Shown piece by piece: positions 1 to 7,255 of a stretch of DNA of 64,000 bases (the stretch's first letter is position 1; every line of letters begins with the position of its first letter). The notes under the pieces were generated by a model that saw nothing but the letters and a program-made list of their open reading frames with translations, did not search any database and was not told where the DNA came from. This stretch comes from Cyclobacteriaceae bacterium (GTDB lineage: Bacteria > Bacteroidota > Bacteroidia > Cytophagales > Cyclobacteriaceae). Location: NCBI GenBank assembly GCA_030584025.1, contig CP129487.1:2170001-2234000 (forward strand), in the 5' to 3' direction. A program made the translations under genes and the position numbers.

Positions 1-14
1 GTAATCGGTTACTC

Positions 15-752
15 CTATAAAACCTTGGCTTCATTTTTCAGCAGCGTAACAAGTTCCTGCACATTATCGGCCGCAATCATTTTTACTGCACCTTTTGCAG
101 GAGGCAATTCAAACTGTTGAAGTTTAACTCCGCTGTCGGTAGAAACCGGTTCTACCACTTTCAATGGTTTTGTGCGGGCCGACATGATGCCGCGCATATT
201 TGGTATTTTCCATTCAGCAATCGGTTCCTGACAACCCGCTACAAACGGAAGATTAACTTCCAGGTATTCCTTTCCCCCTTCAATTTCTCTGGCCAACTTG
301 GCTGTATTCCCTTCAATATCCAGTTTCATCACCGGTGAGATGGAAGGCATGCCCAACATCTCCCCTACAATGCCGTGTACAGCACCGCTGTTATAATCGA
401 TTGATTCCCTGCCCATCAGTATCAAATCATAGCCACCATCCTTTGCTTGTGCCGCAATTTGCGAAGCCACAAAAAAAGAATCCGTTGGTTCCGCGTTAAC
501 CCGGATGGCATCATCGGCACCAATGGCCAACGCTTTGCGGATAGTAGGCTCAGTATCAGCCTGTCCTACATTCAAAACGGTAATGGTGGCTCCGGAAGTT
601 TCTTTTAACTCAACAGCACGCGCGAGCGCATAATCATCATACGGACCAATGATAAACTGAACACCGTTCGTATCGAACTTGGTGTTGTTATCTGTAAAAT
701 TGATTTTCGATGTGGTATCGGGAACGTGGGAAATACAAACGAGAATTTTCAT
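15..752 (-). CDS. etfB: Electron transfer flavoprotein beta subunit (EtfB)
   Basis: EtfB pairs with EtfA to carry electrons from acyl-CoA dehydrogenases and similar flavoenzymes to the quinone pool; it binds AMP and helps hold the FAD. The protein starts MKILVCISHVPDTTSKI, the usual EtfB opening, and carries the family segments around GPYDDYALARAVELK and LILMGRESIDYNSGAV. A longer reading frame opens at a TTG five codons upstream (767), but the ATG at 752 gives the normal N-terminus and about 245 residues, a usual length. The partner etfA is not in view and would be expected just beyond the left edge on the same strand. The gene is divergent from the TPR gene at 853. Identification is strong by sequence; the physiological dehydrogenase partner cannot be seen. 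Confidence 0.95.
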   Translation of the reverse strand: MKILVCISHVPDTTSKINFTDNNTKFDTNGVQFIIGPYDDYALARAVELKETSGATITVLNVGQADTEPTIRKALAIGADDAIRVNAEPTDSFFVASQIAAQAKDGGYDLILMGRESIDYNSGAVHGIVGEMLGMPSISPVMKLDIEGNTAKLAREIEGGKEYLEVNLPFVAGCQEPIAEWKIPNMRGIMSARTKPLKVVEPVSTDSGVKLQQFELPPAKGAVKMIAADNVQELVTLLKNEAKVL

Positions 753-852
753 CTTTTCAGCAAACAAAAAATTAATTGGACTACACTTTTCAAACGGGCT
801 TCAAGATAAAGCATAAAATCCGAAATTTGGAAGGCCAAAAACCCAAAATAAA

Positions 853-1176
853 ATGAATTTGACGCGAATTGAGCAACTTTTGAAGTTTCTGGAAGAAGAG
901 CCGAACGATGCCTTTTCGCTTTATGCCCTGGCGCTTGAGTATAAAAAAAGTAATTCGGCCGAAGCCGTGAAGTTGTTTAGGCAACTTTTAACCAACCACC
1001 CGGATTATTTACCTACCTATTACCAGGCTGGATTGATGATGGAAGAGTCTGGAAAAACGGATGATGCCCTTGAGCTTTACCAAAAAGGAATTGTATTAGC
1101 AAAAAAATTAAATGATGCGGCTACTCTGAAAGAACTGCAAGCCGCATACAATTTACTGCTGGATGAAGATGAATAA
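853..1176 (+). CDS. Small tetratricopeptide-repeat protein
   Basis: A 107-residue protein made almost entirely of TPR-like helical pairs: residues about 15-50 (EPNDAFSLYALALEYKK, then AVKLFRQLLTNHPDYLPTYY) and about 55-90 (AGLMMEESGKTDDALELYQKG). The pattern of Ala/Gly/Tyr positions fits TPRs used for protein-protein contacts. There is no signal peptide or membrane segment, so it is probably cytoplasmic. Similar roughly 100-residue TPR proteins are common and mostly uncharacterised in Bacteroidota. The start is an ATG, with the divergent etfB start about 100 bp away, so both promoters must lie in 753-852. Partner and function are unknown. Confidence 0.85.
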   Translation: MNLTRIEQLLKFLEEEPNDAFSLYALALEYKKSNSAEAVKLFRQLLTNHPDYLPTYYQAGLMMEESGKTDDALELYQKGIVLAKKLNDAATLKELQAAYNLLLDEDE

Positions 1177-1178
1177 TC

Positions 1179-2906
1179 TCACTTCTGCTTCGATACTACC
1201 CCACCCTTTTTGCTATCGACCTTAATGGTATAATTTTTACCTCCGCTCACAATCCACCGAACGGTAACTGAACCCATGCCGGGAATATTACTTACCTCCA
1301 GTGTTGACGGATTATTCTTTTGTTCACGCGCAATATTCAGGTCGCGGTTTTCAACTACCATGCCGGCAATAACCTTCGGCCCCTGAATGCTGATGTAATC
1401 AGGCCGTTCAATCTTGTAGCGCAGGTCAAGGCTTGAGTGTGTAGGTATCATGCGTTTATTCGTAACCACAACGGTAATCTCCGTTAACCCTCCACCCAGA
1501 TTTTTCTCCGTCATTTCTTCCACTACCAGTTTGGGCATGTGGTACGCGTGGTAAATGCAGAACGCCATATTCCGATGGGCATCACTCTCCAATAAAAAGC
1601 CCGGATCTGCACGGGTGAAATTCTTCTTCACACCGCCAATTTCAATTTTCCCAAATTGTGGATGGTCATACTCCTGCCAAGTAACAATTGCATCTCCAAA
1701 CAAGAGTGACTGATCAAATGCATAAGCATCTTCCTGACCGGAGCCCTGACGATTGAAGTACATGTACGAGGTGAATAGTTCATTTGAAAATGTAAAAATT
1801 CCTCTGCCGCTGTTAAACCAATCGAGTTCACCACCCCAAGCCGTGTACAAATCTTTATGCACAATCAGGTAACGATAGCCGGGTATCAATAACTCCCCTT
1901 TCTTTCCGATGGCATCGTAAATACGAACATCATCAGCATTGTATGAACCAGCATCCTCTTCGGCACCGGGCCCGCGAAGCAACATGCCGCCTGAGTTATG
2001 AAAACTTTGTGCACCTGCAATGTTCGGGTGCGCCATCACAAAGTCGCGCACATTCCGGTTTTCAGGAATGGAGAACGGATATTTATATGCTCCATTCTGT
2101 ATGTGGTTCGGTTGCCACTTCCATGCCCAGTCGCGGTTAGGGTCGTAGTAGCCGGTTCCGTCTTCATTCACGCGTCCATCACCATCCACATCAATTCCCT
2201 CAAAGCCCAGCATTTCGTATTCACCTTGTTCATCCACTTTGGCAGGAATTAACCTGCGCGGATCGTTCGGATCTTTCTTCAGCCTCCCTGTCGGACTCTT
2301 GCGAATCATCATGGTGATGTGTCCATCGCCATTCAGGTCGTTAAACCCGTCTTCATTCATCAGGCCATCGCGATCATTATCAACGGGAATAACACCCGAA
2401 CGCGGACTGTTCTGTGAATTAGGTTCTTTCATGTAATGATCGCGCGCATCCGGATTAATGGTAGGCACGATGTAGAAAACCTTATCGGCCAATAACTCTT
2501 TTATAAAAGAAATATCCTTAAACGTTTCGGCCAGGTACCATGCGGTGTACAAGGCCATTTCCGTTCCCTGAATTTCATTGGAGTGAATGTTGCCATCGAT
2601 GTAGAAACCAGGCTTCTCTTCCGGCTTACCTATTTTAAAATCTGTAACCGTGAGCAACCACATCTCCCTGCCCTGATAACTTTTCCCGATCGAACTTAGC
2701 TTTATTAGATCCGGATGTGCTGCCGCCAGTTTTTTACAGATGTCGGTAATGCCTGCATGGTTGTAATAGCGGTTCCATGAAATCTGCACCTTTGGGTTCT
2801 CCGGACTACCGGCTGCGCGAAATACTCCGTTGGCATCCTGCGCAAGGGCTGCAACCGAAACAAAAACAAGCGATACGATTGATATTCCTATTTTCATAAA
2901 CTTCAT
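1179..2906 (-). CDS. M14 family zinc carboxypeptidase, secreted
   Basis: Predicted secreted metallocarboxypeptidase, 575 residues from the ATG at 2906 (a TTG at 2912 opens the frame two codons earlier). Residues 1-23 form a signal peptide ending ALAQ. The M14 zinc ligands are visible: HSNE (H108, E111) and SFHNSGG (H303), and the general base is in FSNELF (E376). Inserted in the catalytic domain are Asp-rich loops, DNDRDG...NGDGH (about 176-196) and DVDGDGRVNEDG (239-250), that resemble EF-hand/dockerin calcium loops. The C-terminal about 150 residues look like a beta-sandwich. It lies two bases after the stop of a paralogue that has lost the active site (2909-4549), so the two are almost certainly co-transcribed. 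Substrate is unknown. Confidence 0.9.
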   Translation of the reverse strand: MKFMKIGISIVSLVFVSVAALAQDANGVFRAAGSPENPKVQISWNRYYNHAGITDICKKLAAAHPDLIKLSSIGKSYQGREMWLLTVTDFKIGKPEEKPGFYIDGNIHSNEIQGTEMALYTAWYLAETFKDISFIKELLADKVFYIVPTINPDARDHYMKEPNSQNSPRSGVIPVDNDRDGLMNEDGFNDLNGDGHITMMIRKSPTGRLKKDPNDPRRLIPAKVDEQGEYEMLGFEGIDVDGDGRVNEDGTGYYDPNRDWAWKWQPNHIQNGAYKYPFSIPENRNVRDFVMAHPNIAGAQSFHNSGGMLLRGPGAEEDAGSYNADDVRIYDAIGKKGELLIPGYRYLIVHKDLYTAWGGELDWFNSGRGIFTFSNELFTSYMYFNRQGSGQEDAYAFDQSLLFGDAIVTWQEYDHPQFGKIEIGGVKKNFTRADPGFLLESDAHRNMAFCIYHAYHMPKLVVEEMTEKNLGGGLTEITVVVTNKRMIPTHSSLDLRYKIERPDYISIQGPKVIAGMVVENRDLNIAREQKNNPSTLEVSNIPGMGSVTVRWIVSGGKNYTIKVDSKKGGVVSKQK

Positions 2907-2908
2907 GA

Positions 2909-4549
2909 TCAAAGATTTACATCAACTTTTTTTAAACCCATTTGTGGTGCTCCGGCTTCAACGGTCACTTTTCCTTTTCCTTTTATCAGCCAGGTAAGCT
3001 CTTTGCTCTCACCGGCATCCAGTTCATTGAGCAGCGTTACCTTGTTGCCTCCTAAAATGGTTTGATCTTTCGACAGGGCAAGGTTTACTTTCACCAGCTT
3101 GATGAAGTTGTTGTTGCGGGCAATTTGCGGAATGGCCGGAAAGCCTCCTTTGTTTTGTATGGTAACGGTTACGCGGGTCACGCCATTTTCAAGTGCTTCA
3201 GTTTTCAGATTAACCAGATCAACCTGCGGTTTCTTTTGCGCAAGCGCAATCACAAAGCGCGTATGTTCATCGGTAAGTTTTGAAACGGCACTGTATGGAG
3301 GTGTGGTTTTTACAAATGGTTTAAATCCTCCCACCTCAGCCGTTTTACCCTGAAAATCCGGGTGATTGATTTTTTGCCAGTTCACAAAAACATCAAGCCC
3401 TTCGCGCTCAGCCCAGCGGATAAAATCAACATCCGTGTTCTTATCGGCATTGGGTTTATACGTTGCAGCAGAAGCTGAGTCTTTTGGGATCTCAAATTTC
3501 GGAGCCCACCAGCCCGGTGTACTGAAACTTTGCCGGCCATAATGAAAGTAAGCCCACTGTACAAAGTCGCCTTTTTGAACGGATGCGGGTGGTGCATCTT
3601 TTTGCTTTACATGCTGCTTGTAGAGTTCGCTGGCAAGCTTATTGTACTTTACATCTTGTTCCAGTATTCCCGTAGCTATACGGCCTGCCTTTGAGCGATC
3701 GTATTTCCACGGTTCGGACAAATTATTTGTCGGGCCGAATGTGAGTACTGCAAATACATTAAACCGGTCATACAAGTAATCCAACACAGCACGGGTCTCT
3801 GTTTCTGAAACCGGATGCTCGCCTGCACCGGGCTCAAAGTATGGCGGATCGAACGTGAGGCTTTTATTAAAGTGCACGCCACCCTCTCCATCTTCGTTGA
3901 ACGAACCATCTTTGTCGTTATCGGTGCCTTCGGTGATGAGGATGTATTTACCCTGTTCACCCTTCTCTGCATTTGCCAATACCATAATGCGCGGATCAGC
4001 AGGATGTGTTCTCCAGCGGCCGGTTGCATCTTCCACCCTCACCATCGTGATCACGCCATCAGTATTCAAATCTTCATACGGATCTTCATTTACTTTTCCA
4101 TCCCGGTCATCGTCAGTTGTCGAAGCATTGCCGCTGCGTTCGTACCGTAGCCTGGCAAAGTATTGTTCGGTGGCATCGGGGCTTACATTCGGGAACACAT
4201 AAAATGCTGTTGACGCCAACAGTGCTTTCACACTATCGGTTGAGGCACTGGCCAGTAAGCGTTCAGCAAACCCAAGGGCAAGCTCCTGGCTTAGGATCAA
4301 GGAGCCCTCCACCCCACCCACCACAGCGATGGCCGGATTGTTATCCCGGTTTCCCGAACCGATTTCAAGAACCCAAATGTCCTTTCCGCCCGTTGTTTTT
4401 GCGAGTGACCGCAGTTTAACGAGTGAGGCATTGGCAGACTCAAGCGCTTTAAGGCGCTGGCTTACCTGCGCATGGTTACTGTATTGCTGACTAAACCCAA
4501 TTTGTGCACAAGCCAGAAGAAGCAGGCCTGTAACTATTTTATACTTCAT
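2909..4549 (-). CDS. M14 carboxypeptidase-like protein lacking catalytic residues (pseudo-enzyme)
   Basis: A 546-residue secreted protein (signal peptide to about residue 20, ending GFSQ) that follows its neighbour at 1179-2906 segment by segment: the N-terminal domain, the calcium-type loops (DDDRDGKVNEDPYEDLNTDG at about 146-165, DNDKDGSFNEDG at about 210-221) and a C-terminal beta-rich domain. Where the active paralogue has the zinc ligands HSNE it has EGSL (residues 81-84). Where that protein has SFHNSGG it has TFGPTNN (G272). The FSNELF glutamate is replaced in FSTPGWW. It is therefore predicted to be catalytically dead, perhaps a binding or chaperone subunit for the active enzyme encoded next. 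The reading frame is intact. The assignment to the M14 fold rests on the pairwise comparison. Confidence 0.8.
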   Translation of the reverse strand: MKYKIVTGLLLLACAQIGFSQQYSNHAQVSQRLKALESANASLVKLRSLAKTTGGKDIWVLEIGSGNRDNNPAIAVVGGVEGSLILSQELALGFAERLLASASTDSVKALLASTAFYVFPNVSPDATEQYFARLRYERSGNASTTDDDRDGKVNEDPYEDLNTDGVITMVRVEDATGRWRTHPADPRIMVLANAEKGEQGKYILITEGTDNDKDGSFNEDGEGGVHFNKSLTFDPPYFEPGAGEHPVSETETRAVLDYLYDRFNVFAVLTFGPTNNLSEPWKYDRSKAGRIATGILEQDVKYNKLASELYKQHVKQKDAPPASVQKGDFVQWAYFHYGRQSFSTPGWWAPKFEIPKDSASAATYKPNADKNTDVDFIRWAEREGLDVFVNWQKINHPDFQGKTAEVGGFKPFVKTTPPYSAVSKLTDEHTRFVIALAQKKPQVDLVNLKTEALENGVTRVTVTIQNKGGFPAIPQIARNNNFIKLVKVNLALSKDQTILGGNKVTLLNELDAGESKELTWLIKGKGKVTVEAGAPQMGLKKVDVNL

Positions 4550-4780
4550 ATCCTGTAGTTAATTCAGTAAAGTTAATGACCGAACTTACAGGTAATGCCC
4601 AAGTATTACAAGCGGTGAGAATTTGATTTGGGGGTAATCTGTCCGAACACGATTTTATAGATTTTCTTGATTAGCAGGATTGCCAGTTGGCGTAATTAAT
4701 TTTTTATTGTAGAGCCGTTTAAATTCAAGAGAAAGTCCGCCAAAGTTCCTTCGGCATTTATGAACGATGAATTTGATCTA
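4550..4780. other. Intergenic stretch, no gene seen
   Basis: About 230 bp between the M14-like gene and a 55-codon membrane peptide. I find no convincing open frame. The part at about 4648-4693 resembles degenerate text of the AATCCTGCTAATCAAGAAAATC type that recurs in non-coding DNA of many Bacteroidota; this is an impression from memory, not a search result. The upstream region of the M14-like gene must hold the promoter for the two-gene M14 operon, but no clear TAnnTTTG element was found. Confidence 0.3.
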
Positions 4781-4948
4781 CTACTCCTTTTGCTTCATCG
4801 AAATCCCACTAACCAAAAAAGTAGCGCAAAGAATCAGCACAAAAAATTTAAACCATCCTGAGTCGCCATAGATATCCGTAAATTGAAGTACAAGAAATAC
4901 AACCAGGAAAAGCCCTGACAGAAAGAGGAAAGTGGTTTTTTTGTTCAT
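4781..4948 (-). CDS. Small two-helix membrane protein (55 aa)
   Basis: An ATG at 4948 opens a 55-codon frame ending TAG at 4781-4783. The product begins MNKKTTFLFLSGLFLVVFLV, a basic start followed by a hydrophobic helix (about 6-22), then a short polar loop (TDIYGDSGW), a second helix (about 31-49, WFKFFVLILCATFLVSGI) and a charged tail MKQKE. This two-helix layout with charged ends is not expected by chance in an intergenic region. It follows two lipoprotein genes on the same strand. I do not recognise a family; a short membrane-stress or structural peptide is possible. Confidence 0.55.
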   Translation of the reverse strand: MNKKTTFLFLSGLFLVVFLVLQFTDIYGDSGWFKFFVLILCATFLVSGISMKQKE

Positions 4949-5019
4949 GATTTCTATTTAAGATTTTGTTCTACTGAAACAAGTGGTGAGAATTTTATTT
5001 AGAGGTAAGTCAAGGAGCA

Positions 5020-5661
5020 TTAGTGACAGTTTTCAATCAATTCGATTTGTCCATTAAATCTAAATCTGATGCAACGAATATACGATTGACTTGTTGAAAC
5101 CGAGTCATCTGACGAAAATGTAAGAGTATGTATCAAAAATGTTGAGTCGTTAATGAATTCACCATTCGTTCTCCAAACATCCCCTTGATCACCACCTACG
5201 CTTGTAAGAATTTCAGTACCAATCCTCTCATAATTTCTATTGAAAGTAAAGGCAATGATTATATTTCCTGCTTCTCCTTCAGAAACTGTTGTTACTCTAA
5301 TGATATTTTCATTTAATACCTTGTGAGAAAGTGGATATCCCCAAATATCAAGTCTTTTAACTTCGCTATTAATGCTTATTCTTTTCTTTCTCCAAAACTC
5401 TCTTGTCTCTTCACTTAAAAGACTCATGAGCTCCCTGTCTTTATCCAAGTTATAGTACTGTGCCTCGGGAAATTTGAAAAAGTCTTTGAATTCCATTTCA
5501 CTGATTGTATCAATGTCAACATTTGATGGAACTGATTTTGATAAAGTGTCAGCAAAAATTGAAGCAGTACTTGCTTGATTCTCAGCAGTACCATTAAGAC
5601 TAGCATTGTTACACGAAACCCAAATGAATACAACCGATATTGCCTTTATTAACTTTGTCAT
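5020..5661 (-). CDS. Putative lipoprotein of unknown function
   Basis: A 213-residue protein with a short lipoprotein signal: basic MTKLIK, hydrophobic AISVVFIW, and lipobox VSC at about residue 17, followed by a low-complexity Ser/Thr/Asn-rich tether. The mature part mixes an amphipathic helical segment (about 70-95, with LLSEETREFWRKKR) and a beta-rich C-terminal half with alternating hydrophobics. I recognise no domain. Codon use appears more A/T-rich than the M14 genes. It sits in a run of three small minus-strand genes (6214 to 4781) separated by spacers that share sequence, which suggests a small accessory insertion. Function unknown; export to the envelope is the only supported inference. 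Confidence 0.65.
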   Translation of the reverse strand: MTKLIKAISVVFIWVSCNNASLNGTAENQASTASIFADTLSKSVPSNVDIDTISEMEFKDFFKFPEAQYYNLDKDRELMSLLSEETREFWRKKRISINSEVKRLDIWGYPLSHKVLNENIIRVTTVSEGEAGNIIIAFTFNRNYERIGTEILTSVGGDQGDVWRTNGEFINDSTFLIHTLTFSSDDSVSTSQSYIRCIRFRFNGQIELIENCH

Positions 5662-5809
5662 TAGAAAATTATTGCTAACGTTTTGGATTTATTAAGTGGC
5701 GGATGAATCCGGGCTATTTGTCCACCTACACGAATATAAGTAAACTTGTTTACACTACAGGAACTGTGTCGTCTGCCATTAAACAAACCCGGTGTTGTGG
5801 GTAGTTACA
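5662..5809 (-). repeat. Spacer with short repeated boundary element, copy 1
   Basis: This 148-bp spacer between two lipoprotein genes contains, on the minus strand, AACAAGT - 6 nt - ATATTCG-N-GT (plus strand 5731-5750). The same two blocks in the same order occur in the next spacer upstream (6250-6279). It also has a 14-bp palindrome GTAAAC-TT-GTTTAC at about 5740-5753 and a GTTAGCA near the start of the following gene. The arrangement, one small lipoprotein gene per repeated spacer and all in one direction, resembles integron-type gene cassettes, but the core-site match here is imperfect. Confidence 0.35.
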
Positions 5810-6214
5810 TTATTCCACAATCACTATACAGTTGTTTTTATTTAAGTCGTTTAGTTTGTAATCAAGTCGTTTGTATCTCTTATTTATTCTCAAAGAGTCC
5901 CAGTCATTAATTAGAACTTGGTCATAGTTAAATATAAATATACTTAATGTGCTGTCTTTACTGCTGGAGACTTTCATAATCCATTTTGTCGAACTTCCTT
6001 TAAGTACTACTTCACTTGTGTCCCCTGGCTCTATCCTCTCTTGAATGAAGTATTCCTTTTTGTTTATTGAGGGCACGTCTAGAATTGTGTCAACTGCATG
6101 GTCAAAGCAGATTACTTTGTCCGATTGGTTTACAATTTTTAATCTCCCGTCATAGTAGTCCATTACACAGGAGTTAAATGTCCAAAGAAGTAAAACACCG
6201 AATAATTTATTCAT
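5810..6214 (-). CDS. Small putative lipoprotein (134 aa)
   Basis: The open frame extends up to 6268, but the ATG at 6214 gives a sensible lipoprotein signal: MNKLFGVLLLWTFNSC with the lipobox cysteine at residue 16. The mature protein is about 118 residues, mostly beta-prone, with alternating hydrophobic and charged residues and a C-terminal segment rich in Lys/Asn/Asp. No known domain is recognised. It appears to be the first of three small minus-strand genes in a possible cassette-like block. Base composition is A/T-rich relative to the flanking glycosyltransferase and DnaB genes. Function unknown. Confidence 0.6.
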   Translation of the reverse strand: MNKLFGVLLLWTFNSCVMDYYDGRLKIVNQSDKVICFDHAVDTILDVPSINKKEYFIQERIEPGDTSEVVLKGSSTKWIMKVSSSKDSTLSIFIFNYDQVLINDWDSLRINKRYKRLDYKLNDLNKNNCIVIVE

Positions 6215-6362
6215 TGTCGTCACTGTCCAATGTAATTGTCCCCAACACCCGAATATACACAATTGCACATATACTTGTTATGGCTTAACACAACACAACT
6301 CCCCGCTTGTCTCCGGTAGGGTTTAGTAGTATTTTTCGGACTTTACAGAAAAAGTCTACCGC
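6215..6362 (-). repeat. Spacer with short repeated boundary element, copy 2
   Basis: On the minus strand this spacer contains AACAAGT - 16 nt - ATATTCG-N-GT (plus strand 6250-6279), matching the spacer at 5662-5809. Immediately outside it, at about 6284-6290, is GTTAAGC on the minus strand, which fits the integron core pattern GTTRRRY, with RYYYAAC on the other strand. No integrase gene is present in the window. Confidence 0.35.
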
Positions 6363-7160
6363 GTGAGAAAGAAGAAATATCCATTTTACCTGGCCATGTG
6401 TGCCATTGCCAAAAACGAAGGCCGCTACTTGCAGGAGTGGATTGAGTACCACCACATGCTGGGCGTAGAAAAGTTTTACCTCTACGACAATGAAAGCACG
6501 GATGACACCCGGGCGGTGCTGCAACCCTACATCGATCGTGGTGTGGTGGAGTACACCTTCTATCCGGGAATGAAAATGCAATTAAAGGCTTACAAGGATT
6601 GCGTACGAAAACACAAACGCCACGCACAATACATTGCCTTCCTGGATATTGATGAATTTATTGTTCCGGTAAAACACAACACCATACCGGAGTACATGGA
6701 GAGCCTGGGGAGATTTACCAGCGTGCAAATCAACTGGATGGTTTATGGCAGCGGTGGCGCCAAAACCCGCACAGAGGGTTTTGTGATTGAACGGTTCCGC
6801 GATCACTCCGTACCGGATGAACACCTGAACCATCACGTAAAAACCATTGCCAATCCGAGGCGGATCATCACGTTCTTTTCGGCACACAGGCCATTCATCT
6901 TATTCGGTAAAAATGTAGATGCGAATGGCAAGAGAATAAAAGAGTCGTTTTGGACGCGGCCAATTGTTACGGATCAAATCCGGGTGAACCATTATGCCAT
7001 AAAAAGTTACGATGAGTTTTTGGAAAAGCGTAGTCGTGGACGTGCTCGCTTTAATCGCTTACGTGGATTGGATTACTTTGAGAAGTATGACAAAAATGAA
7101 ATTAAGAACGACCCCATCATGGATAAATATGTTGTGGAGTTAAAAAAGATTATTACCTAA
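6363..7160 (+). CDS. Glycosyltransferase, GT92 / DUF23-like
   Basis: A 265-residue cytoplasmic glycosyltransferase probably acting on a cell-surface glycan. The N-terminus has the family signature AMCAIAKNEGRYLQEWIEYH (residues 11-30), then FYLYDNESTDDTR (38-50) and the metal/nucleotide-sugar motif FLDIDEF (about 93-99; D95, D97), a DxD site. The C-terminal part contains the conserved HY (VNHYAIKSYDEF) and a basic segment. The only start in reach is a GTG at 6363: going upstream there is an in-frame TAG at 6327 with no ATG or TTG between, and the next internal ATG (residue 12) would cut the first strand. It is a single gene without glycan-cluster neighbours, so donor and acceptor cannot be inferred. 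Confidence 0.85.
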   Translation: MRKKKYPFYLAMCAIAKNEGRYLQEWIEYHHMLGVEKFYLYDNESTDDTRAVLQPYIDRGVVEYTFYPGMKMQLKAYKDCVRKHKRHAQYIAFLDIDEFIVPVKHNTIPEYMESLGRFTSVQINWMVYGSGGAKTRTEGFVIERFRDHSVPDEHLNHHVKTIANPRRIITFFSAHRPFILFGKNVDANGKRIKESFWTRPIVTDQIRVNHYAIKSYDEFLEKRSRGRARFNRLRGLDYFEKYDKNEIKNDPIMDKYVVELKKIIT

Positions 7161-7187
7161 CTGACCTAATCAGAAACCATGCATTGG

Positions 7188-7212
7188 CCACAAAGGCTCA
7201 AAGACACAAAGG
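7188..7212. repeat. Short intergenic CNCAAAGN-type repeat
   Basis: The text CCACAAAGG-CTCAAAGA-CACAAAGG gives three 8-bp units of the pattern CNCAAAGN. A related stretch lies at 11319-11355. Both are intergenic, consistent with a small dispersed repeat of the genome; mechanism unknown. Confidence 0.45.
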
Positions 7213-7255
7213 ACTTTCAAAAATCTGCCCTACAATGATTTGATTTAAAAAATTA

